A stretch of DNA of 64,000 nucleotides from Parasponia andersonii (GCA_002914805.1 JXTB01000100.1:478030-542029), one strand, 5' to 3'; positions 1-11,347 are shown, numbered from the stretch's first letter. Numbers and translations are program-made. Notes: generated by a model not told the origin, from the letters alone.

Positions 1-202
1 CAATAGAGCTCAACTAGATGTAGTAGTACTCAACAGACCCAGTAGAGATTTTGAGAAATATTATCTACTCTTACAAAATTTGTTTCAATCCAATAGAACT
101 CAACTGAGTCCAGTAGAGATTTTAGAAAGATCATATTCTCCCAAAAAAACTCAACTGGACCTGGTCTAGCTCCATAGGAGTAAGATGTTTTTGTGTCTTC
201 CT

Positions 203-905
203 ACCTCAATTTGAGCCAGTAGAGATTGTTATGCCTCAATTGAATATATTACAAATTAAGCCTAATAAAATAATTAATTATATTGCCTTTAAAGTAAAAA
301 TGAACTAATTTACCTCATTTCCTGAACGAGTCTCAACCATGGTTGGAGTTGCTATGGGTATCGACTCTAATAATGTCGTTAGATTGATTGGTGGCAATGT
401 TGGAGGCACATTGGACACTAAGTGCTCCGAGTTAGATTCATTTACAAGCACTCGTTCTTTCTGTGACTATCATTTATAGAGAATGCTTGGAATTTTAGTG
501 CGTGCCATAATGAGGGAGGAACTAAGAAAGCTCTATTGGATCTAAGTAAGTATGAAACTATGTTTTTGCACCTTAATACCTCAACTGGTGTCAGTAGGGA
601 CTTATTATGCCTCAATTGAACACATTGCAATCTAAGCCCAATAAAACAACTAATTATAATATTTTTTAAAAAAAATACTAAAAGTGAAAATAAATTTATT
701 TACCTCATTTTCTAGATAAGTCTCAGCCATGATTGGAGTTGTTATGGGTATCGACACCAATAATGTTGTTCGATTGAGTGGAGACAATGTTAGAGGCATA
801 TTACACTCTAATTGTTCCGGGTTAGATTCATTTACAAGCACCCATTCTTTTCTTGGCCTTTGTCTATAGGAATTCTCGGATTTTTGGTGCGTGCCATGAT
901 GAGGC
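203..905. repeat. Tandem duplication of an exon-like module (203-517 and 578-905)
   Basis: Two diverged direct copies lie about 375 bases apart. Both begin acctcaa, run through gcctcaattgaa and a tacctcatt motif, share the segment agattcatttacaagcac, and end near gtgcgtgcca followed by atgagg. Substitutions greatly outnumber indels in the second half of the unit. Related cagtagagatt fragments occur further left (1-200), so the array may extend beyond the window edge. I do not recognise the family. Confidence 0.75.
314..505 (-). pseudogene. Exon-like open segment, copy 2 (unknown protein)
   Basis: This is the diverged partner of 704-923. In the matching frame it reads VLVNESNSEH and TTLLESIPIATP and ends at an equivalent possible donor (GTAAAT, at 313-308). 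Its upstream part has two in-frame stops (TGA, TAG) where copy 1 is open, so this copy is probably dead. Function is unknown. Confidence 0.3.
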
Positions 906-923
906 ATGCATTAAGAGGGCCTA
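704..923 (-). pseudogene. Exon-like open segment, copy 1 (unknown protein)
   Basis: On the minus strand this segment is open for about 70 codons, from a methionine at 907 to a possible splice donor (GTAAAT, at 703-698). A candidate acceptor, TATAG, lies just upstream near 924. The core reads VLVNESNPEQ and, later, TTLLVSIPITTP. The second copy at 314-505 keeps the same frame with mostly conservative changes, so the ancestor was probably coding. I recognise no domain. It could be a short exon of a gene or of a transposon-borne gene. No downstream coding exon is visible in the window. Confidence 0.35.
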
Positions 924-1919
924 CTATAACATAACAATGCAATAGTTTTCTATTACACTACATTGCTCAAAACAAAATTCAAATGATCGACACATAAATA
1001 TTTACTAATATTCACAAAAAAATTAGTTCATAATAAATCATCACACATTATACAGCTTCTACAAACATATGTGTTGTTAAATTTCTTTCCTCTTTAATTT
1101 TCCCAGCAAAGGCAACAAATGCATAATTATTACAAAGGCATGATTATTGCAAAATTTAATTAGTAGCATCATAATAATTAAAACGAAAAATTTTCTACTC
1201 CTAAATGTCAACATTCAACAGCATAATTAATTTTAAAAACTATTGAACGAATTCTCATAAAAAATCAATTCTAACAAATATTATATACATTATTAATCAT
1301 AAGAATTTGACCAAATTTCTTTTATTTTCATAAATATTCTTGTATATAAACAGAGTACGTACCCTTTATTGAAGAATGAGTAGTTTTGAGCAGTCCCGAC
1401 GGAAAGAGAAAATGGCGACAATGTGTTAAAGTGATTGTGTCTGCCTAATCCTTTTCTCCTTTTCCCTAATTTTGGTTTTCTTTTCTTGAAGGAGGAACGG
1501 AGTGCTTTGGTCAGAGTGATTGAACTTTGGCTTGGCTGCTCGGTCGCTCACCTTTTCTGGGTTATTAGTTTACTTTAATGTATATGCTTTTTTGGTGAAG
1601 CAAAAGAAAGGAAAAGGAGGTCAGCGAAAATAGAAGATAGTTGAAGAAGACAATGACCCCTTTCTTTTCCCATCTGTTTCTACTTTTTATTTTTTTCTTT
1701 TTATTGTTTTTTAAATCATTTTTAGTTTTTTTTTTTTCTAAGAGACTACAATTATTAGGGGTTATTTTGTCTTTTCACTCACAAATAAAGGTTAAAAAAA
1801 TAAAAACAAAAACTTAAAACCAATCTATTTTGTTTTAAAGCAAGTTCAAAATAAGTCTATAAAACTAAAAGCCCCTACTAAATAAACAAAGTTACACACG
1901 AGTTTGGGCAATTATTTTC
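906..1919. other. AT-rich intergenic DNA
   Basis: No open reading frame or family signature is supportable. A less AT-rich patch at 1370-1660 contains, on the minus strand, a possible splice donor (AAAG then GTACGTAC near 1362). It could be an untranslated leader for the exon-like copies at 203-905. Homopolymer T and A runs dominate 1680-1830. Confidence 0.4.
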
Positions 1920-2206
1920 CCATAAAAAGTTAAAGCGAAGCACGTGGGCTTAGGAAAAAAATTTGAACTCCCTATCTCTCTGACTCTGTACTTCAGCTAA
2001 AATCACCGTCTTTTTGTCTCCCACTCCCTTTCAGAATAACATATTTATCTTTACGTTCTAATATGAACCCATACCCATCTAACTCAATCCCCCAATCGGG
2101 AACCCTAAATTGCATAATCCATGCACTCCCAAAGCTGCTGAGCGAAGGCACATAGCTGCGTGTGAGAGGCCATGCCTCGATTTTACCTTATTCTCCAAAT
2201 CTTTAG
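1920..2206 (+). other. Possible untranslated 5' exon of a host transcript
   Basis: This stretch is less AT-rich and starts near a CACGTG motif (1940-1945). It ends at a good plant splice donor, TTTAG followed by GTAAGATT, with the intron starting at 2207. No long ORF is present. If real, the intron holds the MITE at 2277 and the whole 15-kb copia insertion. A possible acceptor, TTTTGCTCAG, lies beyond the insertion at 18268-18277. This is inference from splice-site-like motifs only. Confidence 0.25.
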
Positions 2207-2276
2207 GTAAGATTGGTGCTTTTTTGGGTTAAGAAATTGAGATTTGTACTTGCTTGTTTGCTCTTGGTTCCGCTTA

Positions 2277-2809
2277 GACTATGTTTGATAGAAAGGTAAA
2301 GAGAGAGAAGAAAAGTTTTGATAGAAAAATAGGAAGAAATAAATATTTCGGTTATTTAGTAGAAAATTTTTTTTGATGAAAAAGTAGAGGAAAATAAATA
2401 TTTTAGTTATTTAGTAGAAACGAAAAAAGAAAGGAAGAGAAAAAATTGTGAAATCTATTCAAATTTTTTTTTTCTTACAAGTAAAAAAATAAGAAGAAGA
2501 AATTTTACTCATAATTTAGCATGAATTTATCAAATTAATATTGTATACTATTTTCAAAATTTTAATTAAAAAATTAAAATAATTATTTTAAAATATATTA
2601 TTTTTTTTCTTTTTTATATACGGAATAGGAGAAAGATAATTTTCTTTCTATCTTAAATTTTATTCTAATTTTCTTTCTATCTTAAATTTTATTCTCGTCT
2701 CAATTTTTTTTTCCATCCCACTTTTATGCTATTCTACAAAACATAATAGTGAGTTTTCAAACGACAATAAAAGGAAAATACTTTCCTTTTTATCTTACAC
2801 AACATAGTC
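2277..2809. mobile_element. Candidate MITE with GACTATGTT termini
   Basis: The left end reads gactatgtttgatagaaagg and the right end, in inverse complement, reads gactatgttgtgtaagata. Both ends continue into purine-rich inverted similarity, and the interior is AT-rich and non-coding. The right end carries a local duplication of about 60 bases with two versions of acaacatag followed by gtgagttttc. I could not identify a clear target-site duplication, so the superfamily is open; a similar terminus occurs at 33850. Confidence 0.4.
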
Positions 2810-2959
2810 GTGAGTTTTCTTCGCTTTTATGTTATAATCTTCTATCTCTCTCAGTTCAAAGGTTGTGGATCTATAATTTATTTCCATTTTCATCTCGTGG
2901 TTTTGGTTGAATTTGGGGGGTACTCCATGATTTTGTGTAAGATTTGCTAGATTCGACTG

Positions 2960-2964
2960 GTTCC
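2960..2964. repeat. Target-site duplication of the copia element, left (GTTCC)
   Basis: GTTCC directly precedes the LTR terminus TGTTAGGAG. The same five bases follow the other LTR at 18232-18236. Confidence 0.9.
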
Positions 2965-3549
2965 TGTTAGGAGATCGGCTTTACGGAAGCGATAACACAC
3001 AGCTAAAATACGAGTTGAGAAAATTTAGATAAAATGAAAAAGATAAGGCACACAAAAGAATTAATGTGGTCACCCAATTTAGGCTACGTCTACGGATAAG
3101 GCTGTGAAGAATTTCACTATGAAAAAGAGATTACGACTCACTTCTCTCTAAATACAAGGAGAGAACAAATGAACATCTCTCTCTTGAAATAGGAGAAAAC
3201 ACTCTCTCTAAACAATTTAGGAGAAAATAAGTGAGACACAAAAAGGAATTCCTAACCTTGAATTCTTTCTTAGAAAGGAAGAGGATTTAAAATGGGATGC
3301 TAAACAAGAGATGAAGCCCTTTGTATTTATAGAACTTGAAAGGTGGTGTAAATACCATATTTTACTATTGCTATTACGGCTGCTCTTTTCACTATTGCTA
3401 TTGTGGCTTTCCTTTTTACTATTCCTATTGCGGCTGCCTTTTTTACTATTCCTATTGCGGCTTCCCTTTTTACTATTCCTATTGCGGCTGCCTTTTCACT
3501 ATTCCTATTGCGGCTGGTTGGTGAGCTGCAATTGTTGATTTGTTCAACA
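2965..3549 (-). repeat. Copia 3' LTR (585 bp)
   Basis: It starts TGTTAGGAGATC and ends TTCAACA on the plus strand, and it closely matches 17674-18231. It holds a TATA-like motif on the minus strand (3322-3332) and a 27-bp minisatellite at 3371-3517. It is 27 bp longer than its partner, exactly one minisatellite unit. Confidence 0.95.
3371..3517. repeat. 27-bp minisatellite inside the copia LTR
   Basis: Five units of about 27 bp plus a partial one, each built on ctattgcggctgcc followed by a T-rich stretch ending actattc. The sister LTR (18081-18200) carries four units plus the partial. Because 27 is a multiple of three, the array is open in several frames on both strands. Those reading frames are by-products, not genes. 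Confidence 0.9.
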
Positions 3550-3662
3550 TTCTCCCACTTGAACACTTGATTTTAATCATGTCTTCACACTTGATGAATC
3601 TCTCTTTTCTTCTCTTGTCAATTCTTCATGCTGCTTATATTTCTGCTAGGCCATATAAGGAT
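3550..3662 (-). other. Copia 3' internal end with polypurine tract
   Basis: On the minus strand the sequence just before the LTR is CAAGTGGGAGAA (3550-3561), the classic copia polypurine tract for plus-strand DNA priming. The remainder (to 3662) is short untranslated sequence between the RNase H stop and the tract. The five bases 3663-3667 (CTACA) are the left target site of the nested gypsy element. Confidence 0.85.
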
Positions 3663-3667
3663 CTACA
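3663..3667. repeat. Target-site duplication of the gypsy element, left (CTACA)
   Basis: CTACA precedes the LTR start TGATAACTCTG and recurs right after the other LTR end (ACCAACA) at 13648-13652. Confidence 0.9.
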
Positions 3668-5107
3668 TGATAACTCTGTAAAAATAGAGTTATTTGGTAT
3701 GTTGTTGAGTCTTGAGATAGCTATTTTAAAGGATCAAATTGTCTAGTTTAAGTATTTTTCTTTATTTTATTTTTGTCTGTGGCGTTTCCGATGATTACAA
3801 TTTAATATAGTCAATATCTATTTTATTTTTTTTGTTTTGTTAATTTCTAGTAGAAATATTGAAATTAGAACTTGAATTCTGATGAATTTAAATGGCCACA
3901 TCTTTGAAGGAATGCTGAACTTAAGTAAAAGCTGGAAATAATTTTGCTGCAGCAACGCGCCGGAGCAATACTGAACAACATAATTCTTTTTTCAGCTGGC
4001 ATCTTTTACGCACAGCTGGTACTGACAGCTAATATTAAATACCAGCTAAGGGAAAATGAAGCAAAAGTGGTTCTTACTCCATATTTGGCTGACACGTGTG
4101 TTAGGGTTTAGGGAAAATGTACTGTAGGAAGAGAGGAGAGGACGGCTGACCAGAGAAAAAAAAAGACAGAAAAGAAAAGAAAGAGAGGAAGACAGTATAG
4201 AGAATAGAGGACGAAGGAGAAAGAGTACTAGCAGTAGGGAGCTCGATCTACCATTATCCAGCTAGATTTTTCCTTACCTTCTTAAATCTTCTTTGTATTT
4301 AATTTCTTTTTCTTATCTTGAACTTTCTATAATCTATGAATTACTTTGGGTTGCTGATTTTTGAGCCCCAAAACATGAGCTAAGTTTTTCTTAGTTGGGA
4401 TATTGATGAATCTAAGGTTGTAATGAAGGATTAAATGTTATTTTAAGTGTTTATGGTAATTTCCTCTTGTTCATTCAAGTGAGCTTTATCATTAATTCCT
4501 ATTATTGTTTGGCCACCAATATTTAGGATAAATAAACTAGGATTAATTCTGGAAAGGTTAATTTTAGTTGGATCTAACTTGACTGATACAAGTTTCAAGT
4601 GTCTTATTAGTGGATTCCTGAATTAGTAATGATATAGGAATATATCGTTACCATATATAACCCATTGAAAATCGATGCTATAAAGGAAGTATTGAGAACT
4701 AGATCAGCATAGGAATATGTTAAATCTGGTTTAAAGAACTTAAAACATAACAAATTCGAAAGATTATTATGTATTGATGGAATTTTCTGTTACTGGAGTG
4801 AATTTTTCCATAAGTATTGCTGCAGCAATTGTACCCAGATTTACAACCGAGGAGGATTCAATCATCCCAGCTTAATATATCTATTCATTTACAATCTCTT
4901 GTTTAGGTCATATTGTTTTATGTTTAGAATTTACATTTTTTTATTTTGCATCTGTCAATTCTTATAATTTCTTAATTCAGCTTATTTGACATTAGTTTTA
5001 TCAAACTAATTTTGTTAATCAATCTCAGTGGAGACGATACTCAACTCATTACTATATTACTTATTCAGCACGTGCACTTGCATAGCAATTATAAAATAAC
5101 GCCAACA
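3668..5107 (+). repeat. Gypsy 5' LTR (1,440 bp)
   Basis: It begins TGATAACTCTG and ends GCCAACA. Positions 4213-5107 align without any length change to 12753-13647, differing by scattered substitutions. The first 545 bases (U3 side) have no counterpart at the 3' end of the element. Confidence 0.9.
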
Positions 5108-5113
5108 AGTTTT

Positions 5114-5131
5114 TGGCGCCATTGCCGAGGA
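5114..5131 (+). promoter_or_regulatory. Gypsy primer-binding site (tRNA-Asp type)
   Basis: TGGCGCCATTGCCGAGGA lies six bases after the LTR. It resembles the complement of the 3' end of plant tRNA-Asp, the primer typical of Athila-type elements, with two changes that are both transitions. Confidence 0.85.
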
Positions 5132-5212
5132 TTGAGAGAACTAAAATTATTTGTAGAAACTAATTTGTTTTTCTTACCTATGGTTGTGCTTGCAGGAGCT
5201 TATACTCTTTAT

Positions 5213-6640
5213 ATGAATAATCAGCAAGAACAAGAGTTGGGGCCCTTAGATCCTGAGATTGAAAGAACATTTTGAGCAAAGAGAAGGGAACAACAAGAAG
5301 GTTTAGCTGGTTTAAGAGGAATGGCTGAAATTGCTGATACTAATAATGCTGTAGCAATGGCAGATGATAGGGACAGAGCAATCAGAGAGTATGCTATTCC
5401 TATTCTCAATGGGCTTAATCCTGGCATTGTTAGGCCCGAAATTCAAGCACCTCAGCTTGAATTGAAACCGGTGATGTTTCAAATGCTCTAAACTATGGGG
5501 CAATTCAGTGGGGTACCCACAGAGGATCCACATCTTCACCTCTAATTGTTCATAGAAGTGTATGACTAATTCAAACTGCAAGGAGTCACAGATGAAGCTT
5601 CAAGGCTGAAACTATTCCCATACTCTTTACGAGATAGAGCGAGAGCATGGTTGAACTCAATATCCCTAGATTCAGTGGCCACATGGAATAACTTGGCGGA
5701 GAAATTTTTGATGAAATATTTCCCACCAACTAAAAATGCTAAGCTCCGAAATGATATTACTTCTTTTCAGCAGTTGGATGGGGAATCTTTATATGAATCA
5801 TGGGAGCACTTTAAGGAATTGCTAAGAAAATACCCACACCATGGAATCCCTCATTGGATCCAAATGGAGACATTTTATAATGGCCTCAATGCTTATACTC
5901 AGTCAATGGTGGATGCTTCAGCTAATGGTGCTCTTCTTACAAAGTCCTATAATGATGCTTATGAGATTTTGGAGCGAATGGCCAACAATAACTACCAATG
6001 GCAGACTAAAAGAGTTGTTGCAAGAAGGTGTGTTGCTAGAATTCATGATGTTGATGCAGTTACAGCCTTGACAGCTCAAGTTTCATCGCTGTCCACTATC
6101 CTGAAATCTATGAATATGGCTACTGGAGCAACTGTAGATCAATCTGCTGCAGTTTTTTGTGTTTATTATGGTGAGGGGCATTCATTTGACAGCTGCCCAT
6201 CTAACCCTGCTTCAGTATGTTATGTGGGGAACTATAACAAGAACAACAATCCATTTTCAAACACATACAACCAAGGATAGAGGCAGTATCCTAATTTTTC
6301 ATGGAGCAACCAAGGAGCTACTTCAGATACAACTCCAAATAGACCAGCCTATCCACCTGGTTTCCAACATCATTTACCACAGCAACAACAGTATCAGAAA
6401 CAACAATATCCAGAGCGATCCAACTCTATGTAAGCTTTATTGAAGAAGTATATGGCGAAAAATGACAGCATAATTCAGAATCAGTCTGCAATGATTCAAA
6501 ACCAAGCAGCCTCACTCAGAAACTTGGAGAATCAAATGGGGTAGTTAGCTAATACCTTGAATAGCAGGCCCCAAGTTTCTTTGCCAAGTGATACAGAAAA
6601 TCTAAGATGTGAGAGTAAAGAGCATTGAGAAGTGATCTTA
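5213..6640 (+). pseudogene. gag of the Athila-like element (decayed)
   Basis: The likely start is the ATG at 5213 (MNNQQEQELG). Several stops interrupt the first part. The longest open piece, 5651-6280, contains the retrotransposon gag core: AWLNSIS just upstream, then ATWNNLAEKFLMKYFPP, ETFYNGLNAYTQSMVDASA and a YEILERMANNNYQW motif. A CCHC zinc knuckle follows near 6155-6195, but its second cysteine is tyrosine (CVYYGEGHSFDSC), so nucleic-acid binding would be lost. Gag would form the particle that packages element RNA. A glutamine-rich tail continues to about 6440. Confidence 0.85.
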
Positions 6641-6855
6641 TTAAGGAGTGGGAAAGAGTTGAAAGGGCCCGAGCTAAGGTTTAAACAATCAGGAGAGCCC
6701 TCTTAAATCCAAGGAGAAAAGGATAAGGAAGATAGAGTAGAAAATATAACAAAGCAAACTGCTGAAAAAAGAAGTCTGCTACAGCATCGCTACAGCAAGA
6801 CTACCCAGAAAAGCATAATAATAGACCACCGCCCATTTTTTCTCAACGATTCCAC

Positions 6856-7500
6856 ATGCAACAGCAAGACAAGCAATTCAACAAATTTTTGCAGGTTTTA
6901 AAGCAGCTTCATATTAATATACCACTCGTGGAAGCTTTAGAACAGATGCCAAAGTATGTCAAATTTATGAAGGACATCCTCTCCAAGAAAAGAAGATTGG
7001 GAGAGTTTGAAACAGTGGCACTGACCAAAGAGTGCAGCTCCATCTTACAGAGTAAAATCCCTCCTAAACTTCAAGACCCTGGAAGCTTTATAATATCATG
7101 TTCTATTGGTGATACCTATTGTGGAAAAGCCTTGTGTGATCTAGGAGCAAGCATAAACTTGATGCCCATGTCAGTTTTCAGAAAGTTAGGAATTGGAGAA
7201 GCAAGACAATGGTCATAGTTACTCTTCAGCTTGCAGATAGATCTTTTGCTCACCCTAAAGGAAAAATCGAAGATGTTTTAGTTCGGATGGACAAGTTCAT
7301 ATTCCCCATGGATTTTATTGTGTTGGATTATGAGGCTGACAAGGAAGTACTTATATTCTTAGGCAGGTCATTTCTTGCTACTGGAAGGACATTGATTGAT
7401 GTGTAAAAAGGAGAACTCACTATGCGAGTTGATGATGAGCAGGTTACTTTCAATGTGTTTAAGACTATGCAATTTCCGGATGAAATAGAATAGTGTTCAG
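6856..7500 (+). pseudogene. Aspartic protease region of the Athila-like element
   Basis: Upstream of the protease is the conserved linker (LKQLHINIPLVEALEQMPKY). The retropepsin active-site segment is [15 protein letters not shown], where family members have D-[LS]-GA. A frame change near 7200 moves the second half to the frame starting at 7209, which continues [17 protein letters not shown] and [16 protein letters not shown] before a TAA at about 7404. The enzyme would cut the polyprotein. It is inactive here because of the frame change and stops. Confidence 0.85.
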
Positions 7501-7523
7501 CTATCAATATATTAGATTCACTT

Positions 7524-8860
7524 GTGCTGAAGCAATTCCAGGAAACTTATGATAACAACCTGATTTCAGTATCCACCAAGGCCGATTTTGATGAAGAAAT
7601 GGAAGAAGAGAGCTATATACCATGGGTAGACACAAAGTATTCACTTGCTAGACCGGGGAAGCAATTTGAATCTCTTGAATTATTGGAGAGGGATTTCAAA
7701 CCTTTTAACCCATTAGTTGAAGAACTCCCAGTTGTGGAGTTGAAACCACTACTCTCTCACTTGAAATATGCATATTTGGGTGACTCAAACACGTTACCAG
7801 TAATTATTTCTTCAGCTTTGAATTTAAGGCAAGAGCAGTAATTAGTTGCAGCACTTCGAAAGTTTAAGAAGGCTATAGGGTGGACCATTGCCGATATCAA
7901 GGTAATTAGCCCTACAATCTATATGCATAAGATTCTGCTGGAAGATTGCTTTAGTGATTCTGTGGAGCAGCAGTGAAGACTGAACCCAATTATGAAGGAA
8001 GATATGAAGAAAGAGGTGATCAAGTGGCTGGATGCAGGGATAATTTATCCAATTTCAGACAGCTCTTGGGTTAACCCAATTCAGTGTGTGCCTAAAAATG
8101 GAGGCGTAACAGTTGTAGCTAATGACAATAATGAATTAATTCCCACAAGAATAGTAACTGGCTAGAGGGTGTGCATAGACTATAGGAAGCTCAATAAGGC
8201 TACAAGAAAAGATCATTTCTCACTACTGTTCATTGACCAAATGCTTGACAGACTTGCTAGCAAGGAATATTACTGTTTCTTGCATGGATACTCAGGTTAC
8301 AACCAGATTGTTATAGCACCAGATGATCAGGAGAAGACAACTTTCACCTGACCTTATGGAACTTTTGCCTTCAAAAGAATGCCATTCGGTCTCTGCAATG
8401 CTCCAGCAACATTCCAGCGATGCATGATGTCTATTGTCAGCGATATGATGGAAAAAATCCTTGAAGTTTTTATGGATGACTTTTCTGTATTTGGAGAATC
8501 CTATGATGATTGCTTGCTGAATTTAGAAAAGGTGTTGGAGTGATGCGAAAAAACTAACCTGGTCCTAAATTGGGAAAAATGCCACTTTATGGTGCAAGAA
8601 GGCATTGTATTGGGTCATAGAGTTTCCAAGCATGGCATTGAAGTGGACAAGGCGAAAACTGAAGTTATTGAGAAGTTGCCACCACCAACATCAGTCAAGG
8701 GCATTGGAAGTTTCTTGGGACATGCAGGTTTTTACAGAAGATTCATAAAAGATTTTTCAAAAATTTCCAAGCCATTGTGTACTTTGTTGGAGAAAAACAG
8801 ATCTTTTGAATTCAATGAAGAGTGTATGCAAGCATTCTTGGAGTTAAAGCGAAGACTCAT
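7524..8860 (+). pseudogene. Reverse transcriptase region of the Athila-like element
   Basis: In one frame it shows the RT landmarks VCIDYRKLNKAT, GYSGYNQI, MPFGLCNAPATFQRCM, the catalytic FMDDF box (YVDD position) near 8470, and the thumb/connection segment GHAGFYRRFIKDFSKI. Stops fall at about 7839, 7974, 8163, 8349 and 8541. Against family residues most fit one transition (CAA to TAA, CGA to TGA, TGG to TAG). The enzyme copies element RNA to DNA. The catalytic aspartates are kept, so decay has hit reading continuity before the active site. Confidence 0.9.
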
Positions 8861-9419
8861 TTCTACCCCAATCATAGTAGCTCCGAATTGGTCTTTATCA
8901 TTTGAGCTGATGTGTGATGCAAGTGATCATGCAGTTGGAGCTGTATTGGGATAGAGAAAAGAGAAGGTATTCTATTCTATTTACTATAGCAGCAGGACTT
9001 TATCTGATGCTCAACTGAACTACACCATTATCGAGAAAGAGCTCCTAGCTGTTGTTTTCGCCGTTGATAAATTCAGATCCAATCTTGTAGGAACAAAGGT
9101 CACTGTTTATACAGATCACTCAGCAATCAAGTATCTTATTACAAAGAAGGATGCTAAACCGAGATTGATCAGATGGATACTGTTACTACAAGAGTTTGAT
9201 TTGGAGATAAAAGATAGGAAAGGTTCTGAGAATCAAGTTGCAGATCACTTATTAAGAATGGAAGCAGGAGTTGCAAAGGAGATTAAAGAGCCCATTCGAG
9301 AAACATTCCCAGATGAACAACTGTTAGTTATACAGCAGGTGACTACTCCATGGTGTGCAGACCTTGCTAATTATTTAGTGAGTGGATTACTTCCACCTGA
9401 GATGAACAGCCAGCAGTGA
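8861..9419 (+). pseudogene. RNase H region of the Athila-like element
   Basis: Same frame as the RT. Motifs are FELMCDASDHAVGAVLG (first catalytic Asp), a TAG stop, then [19 protein letters not shown] (catalytic Glu) and [13 protein letters not shown] (Asp). The tail [18 protein letters not shown] is typical for gypsy. It would remove RNA from the RNA-DNA hybrid. It ends at a TGA near 9417, where the family usually has arginine. Confidence 0.85.
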
Positions 9420-10583
9420 AAGAAATTTTTCTATGATATAAAAGCGTACTGTTGGGATGAACCTTACCTTTACAAGCAATGTGCAGATCATATTTTGCAT
9501 AGGTGTGTTCCTAGTGAAGAAATTCATAGCATCCTACATCATTGCCATTCATCTCCATATGGGGGACATTTTGAAGGTTTTAGAACAGCTGCTAAGGTCT
9601 TGCAATCAGGTTATTATTGGCCAACCATCTTCAAGGATGCTCATGAATTTGTTAAGACTTGTGATAGGTACCAAAGAACTGGGAACATCTCGAAAAGACA
9701 TGAAATGCCCTTAAACAATATTCTGGAAGTTGAGTTATTTGATGTGTGGGGCATAGATTTCATGGGACCATTTCCTCCATCTTTTGGGAATCTTTACATC
9801 TTGGTAGCTGTAGACTATGTGTCTAAATGGGTGGAAGCTTCAGCATTTCCCACAAATGATTCCAAGATAGTGGTGAAGTTATTGCATAAGAATATTTTCA
9901 CATGTTATGGCACTCCAAGAGCCATCATTAGTAATGAAGGAACACACTTTTGTAGCAAGCAGTTTGAGACTCTTTTGGCCAAATATGGGGTAAGGCACAA
10001 GATAGCTACATCATACCATCCGCAAACAAGTGGCCAAGCAGAAATTTCTAATAGAGAGATCAAAAGAATTTTAGAGAAGGTTGTAAATCCAACTAGGAAA
10101 GATTGATCGACAAGGCTTGATGATGCTCTTTGGGCCTACAGAACAACCTTCAAAACATCGTTGGGGATGTCTCCATATAGGCTAGTCTTTGGGAAAGCAT
10201 GTCACTTGCCAGTGGAGTTGGAGCACCGAGCATATTGGGCGATGAAAAAGCTCAACATGGACCTTCAAGCTACTGGGGAAACACGGCTGCTGCAACTAAA
10301 TAAGCTAGAAGAATTTTGGATGTGTGTTTATGAGAGTGCCAAGTTATACAAAGATAAAACAAAAAATTGGCATGACAGAAAAATCCAACAAAGGAGCTTT
10401 GAACTTGGATAGCAAGTGTTGTTGTTTAACTCCAGATTGAAGCTGTTTCCTGGTAAACTAAAGTCCAGATGGTCAGGTTCGTTCAAAGTTGCCAAGGTTT
10501 ACCCATATGGTGCTATTAATTTGCTGGAGGAAAACTCAGGTCGCCAATTTAAGGTCAATGGCCAGAGGTTGAAGCATTATTAG
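9420..10583 (+). pseudogene. Integrase region of the Athila-like element
   Basis: The zinc domain reads [14 protein letters not shown] and later [12 protein letters not shown]. The last zinc ligand is tyrosine instead of cysteine. The core keeps the first Asp ([13 protein letters not shown]) and the Glu (AEISNREIK), but the second catalytic Asp is asparagine (IISNEGTHF). Downstream are the [20 protein letters not shown] block and a C-terminal domain ending GQRLKHY. Stops at about 10104 and 10410 fit TGG and CAG transitions. It would insert the cDNA; two key residues are lost. Confidence 0.9.
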
Positions 10584-11344
10584 GGAGCTTAGTTTGACAG
10601 AGGGAAGACCTCGATCACTTTGCAAGAGCCATGATTGAGCTAGCAGTCAAGCTGATGACTCTAAACTAAGCGCTCAGTAGGAGACAACCAACTACATATT
10701 CCTTCTCTCCATTTTTTTTAATTCTTTTCTACTTTTAATTCAACTATGTTCTTTTTTTTATAAAAAAAAAGGGGTTCAGGAAGAACAATGAGGTGTTTAA
10801 TTTAACTTTTAAATTATAGCTAATTCTGATGCAGGGAAATGTGCCTAACAGTGGAGACAAGAGAGAAAGTAGGAGTTCAGGAAGGATTATTGGTATTCCA
10901 ATGCAGAACGGCAGATTCCTAGGAAATGATAGATTGCTACAGCAACAAAATTAGTGTTATATATTTGCTACAGCAACAGACCCAGTTCCAGACTATTAAA
11001 AAAAATTAAATAATAATAAAAAAAAATATATATATATATATATGGGTTGCAATTTTTGGGCAGCAGTTCTGACACGTGTGGAAGTGGAGTCTTCCATGAA
11101 GCCATTATCAGCCCACCATACATGTTTTTTTTTTTAAAAAAAGTGGGGTAATCGTCTCTTTNAAAAAAAAGTGGGGTAATCGTCTCTTTTTCTTTTTAAA
11201 CCCTAACCCCACATAATCTCCTTCAACAGCAACTTCACTTAAGTCTCTACCTCACCAATCTCCTTTCCATTGAGAGCTGCTAGAAATTCCAGTAAGGGGT
11301 TTCATTTTTGCGCAAGTTTGGGGGAAAAATTCTGCTGTATACGA
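10584..11344 (+). other. Spacer between pol and the extra ORF of the gypsy element
   Basis: No open frame is supportable. It holds an A/T run with an (AT)n microsatellite (about 11026-11043) and the single N at 11162. A segment of about 27 bases (ending agtggggtaatcgtctcttt) is present on both sides of the N. Confidence 0.7.
11162..11162. other. Single N: probable contig join
   Basis: The same A-run plus gtggggtaatcgtctcttt sequence lies immediately left and right of the N. That is what an unmerged overlap between two contigs looks like. The local duplication is probably an assembly artefact. Confidence 0.75.
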
Positions 11345-11347
11345 GAA

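Noticed and set aside
3371..3517. Regular 27-bp repeats as a possible CRISPR array
   Set aside because: Units abut without spacers, lie inside an LTR, and the genome is a plant.
3311..3566. Leucine/phenylalanine-rich open frames on both strands near 3311-3566 (and 18018-18251) resembling membrane peptides
   Set aside because: They are created by the 27-bp LTR minisatellite, which is a multiple of three and so stays open in several frames. They are not conserved as proteins.
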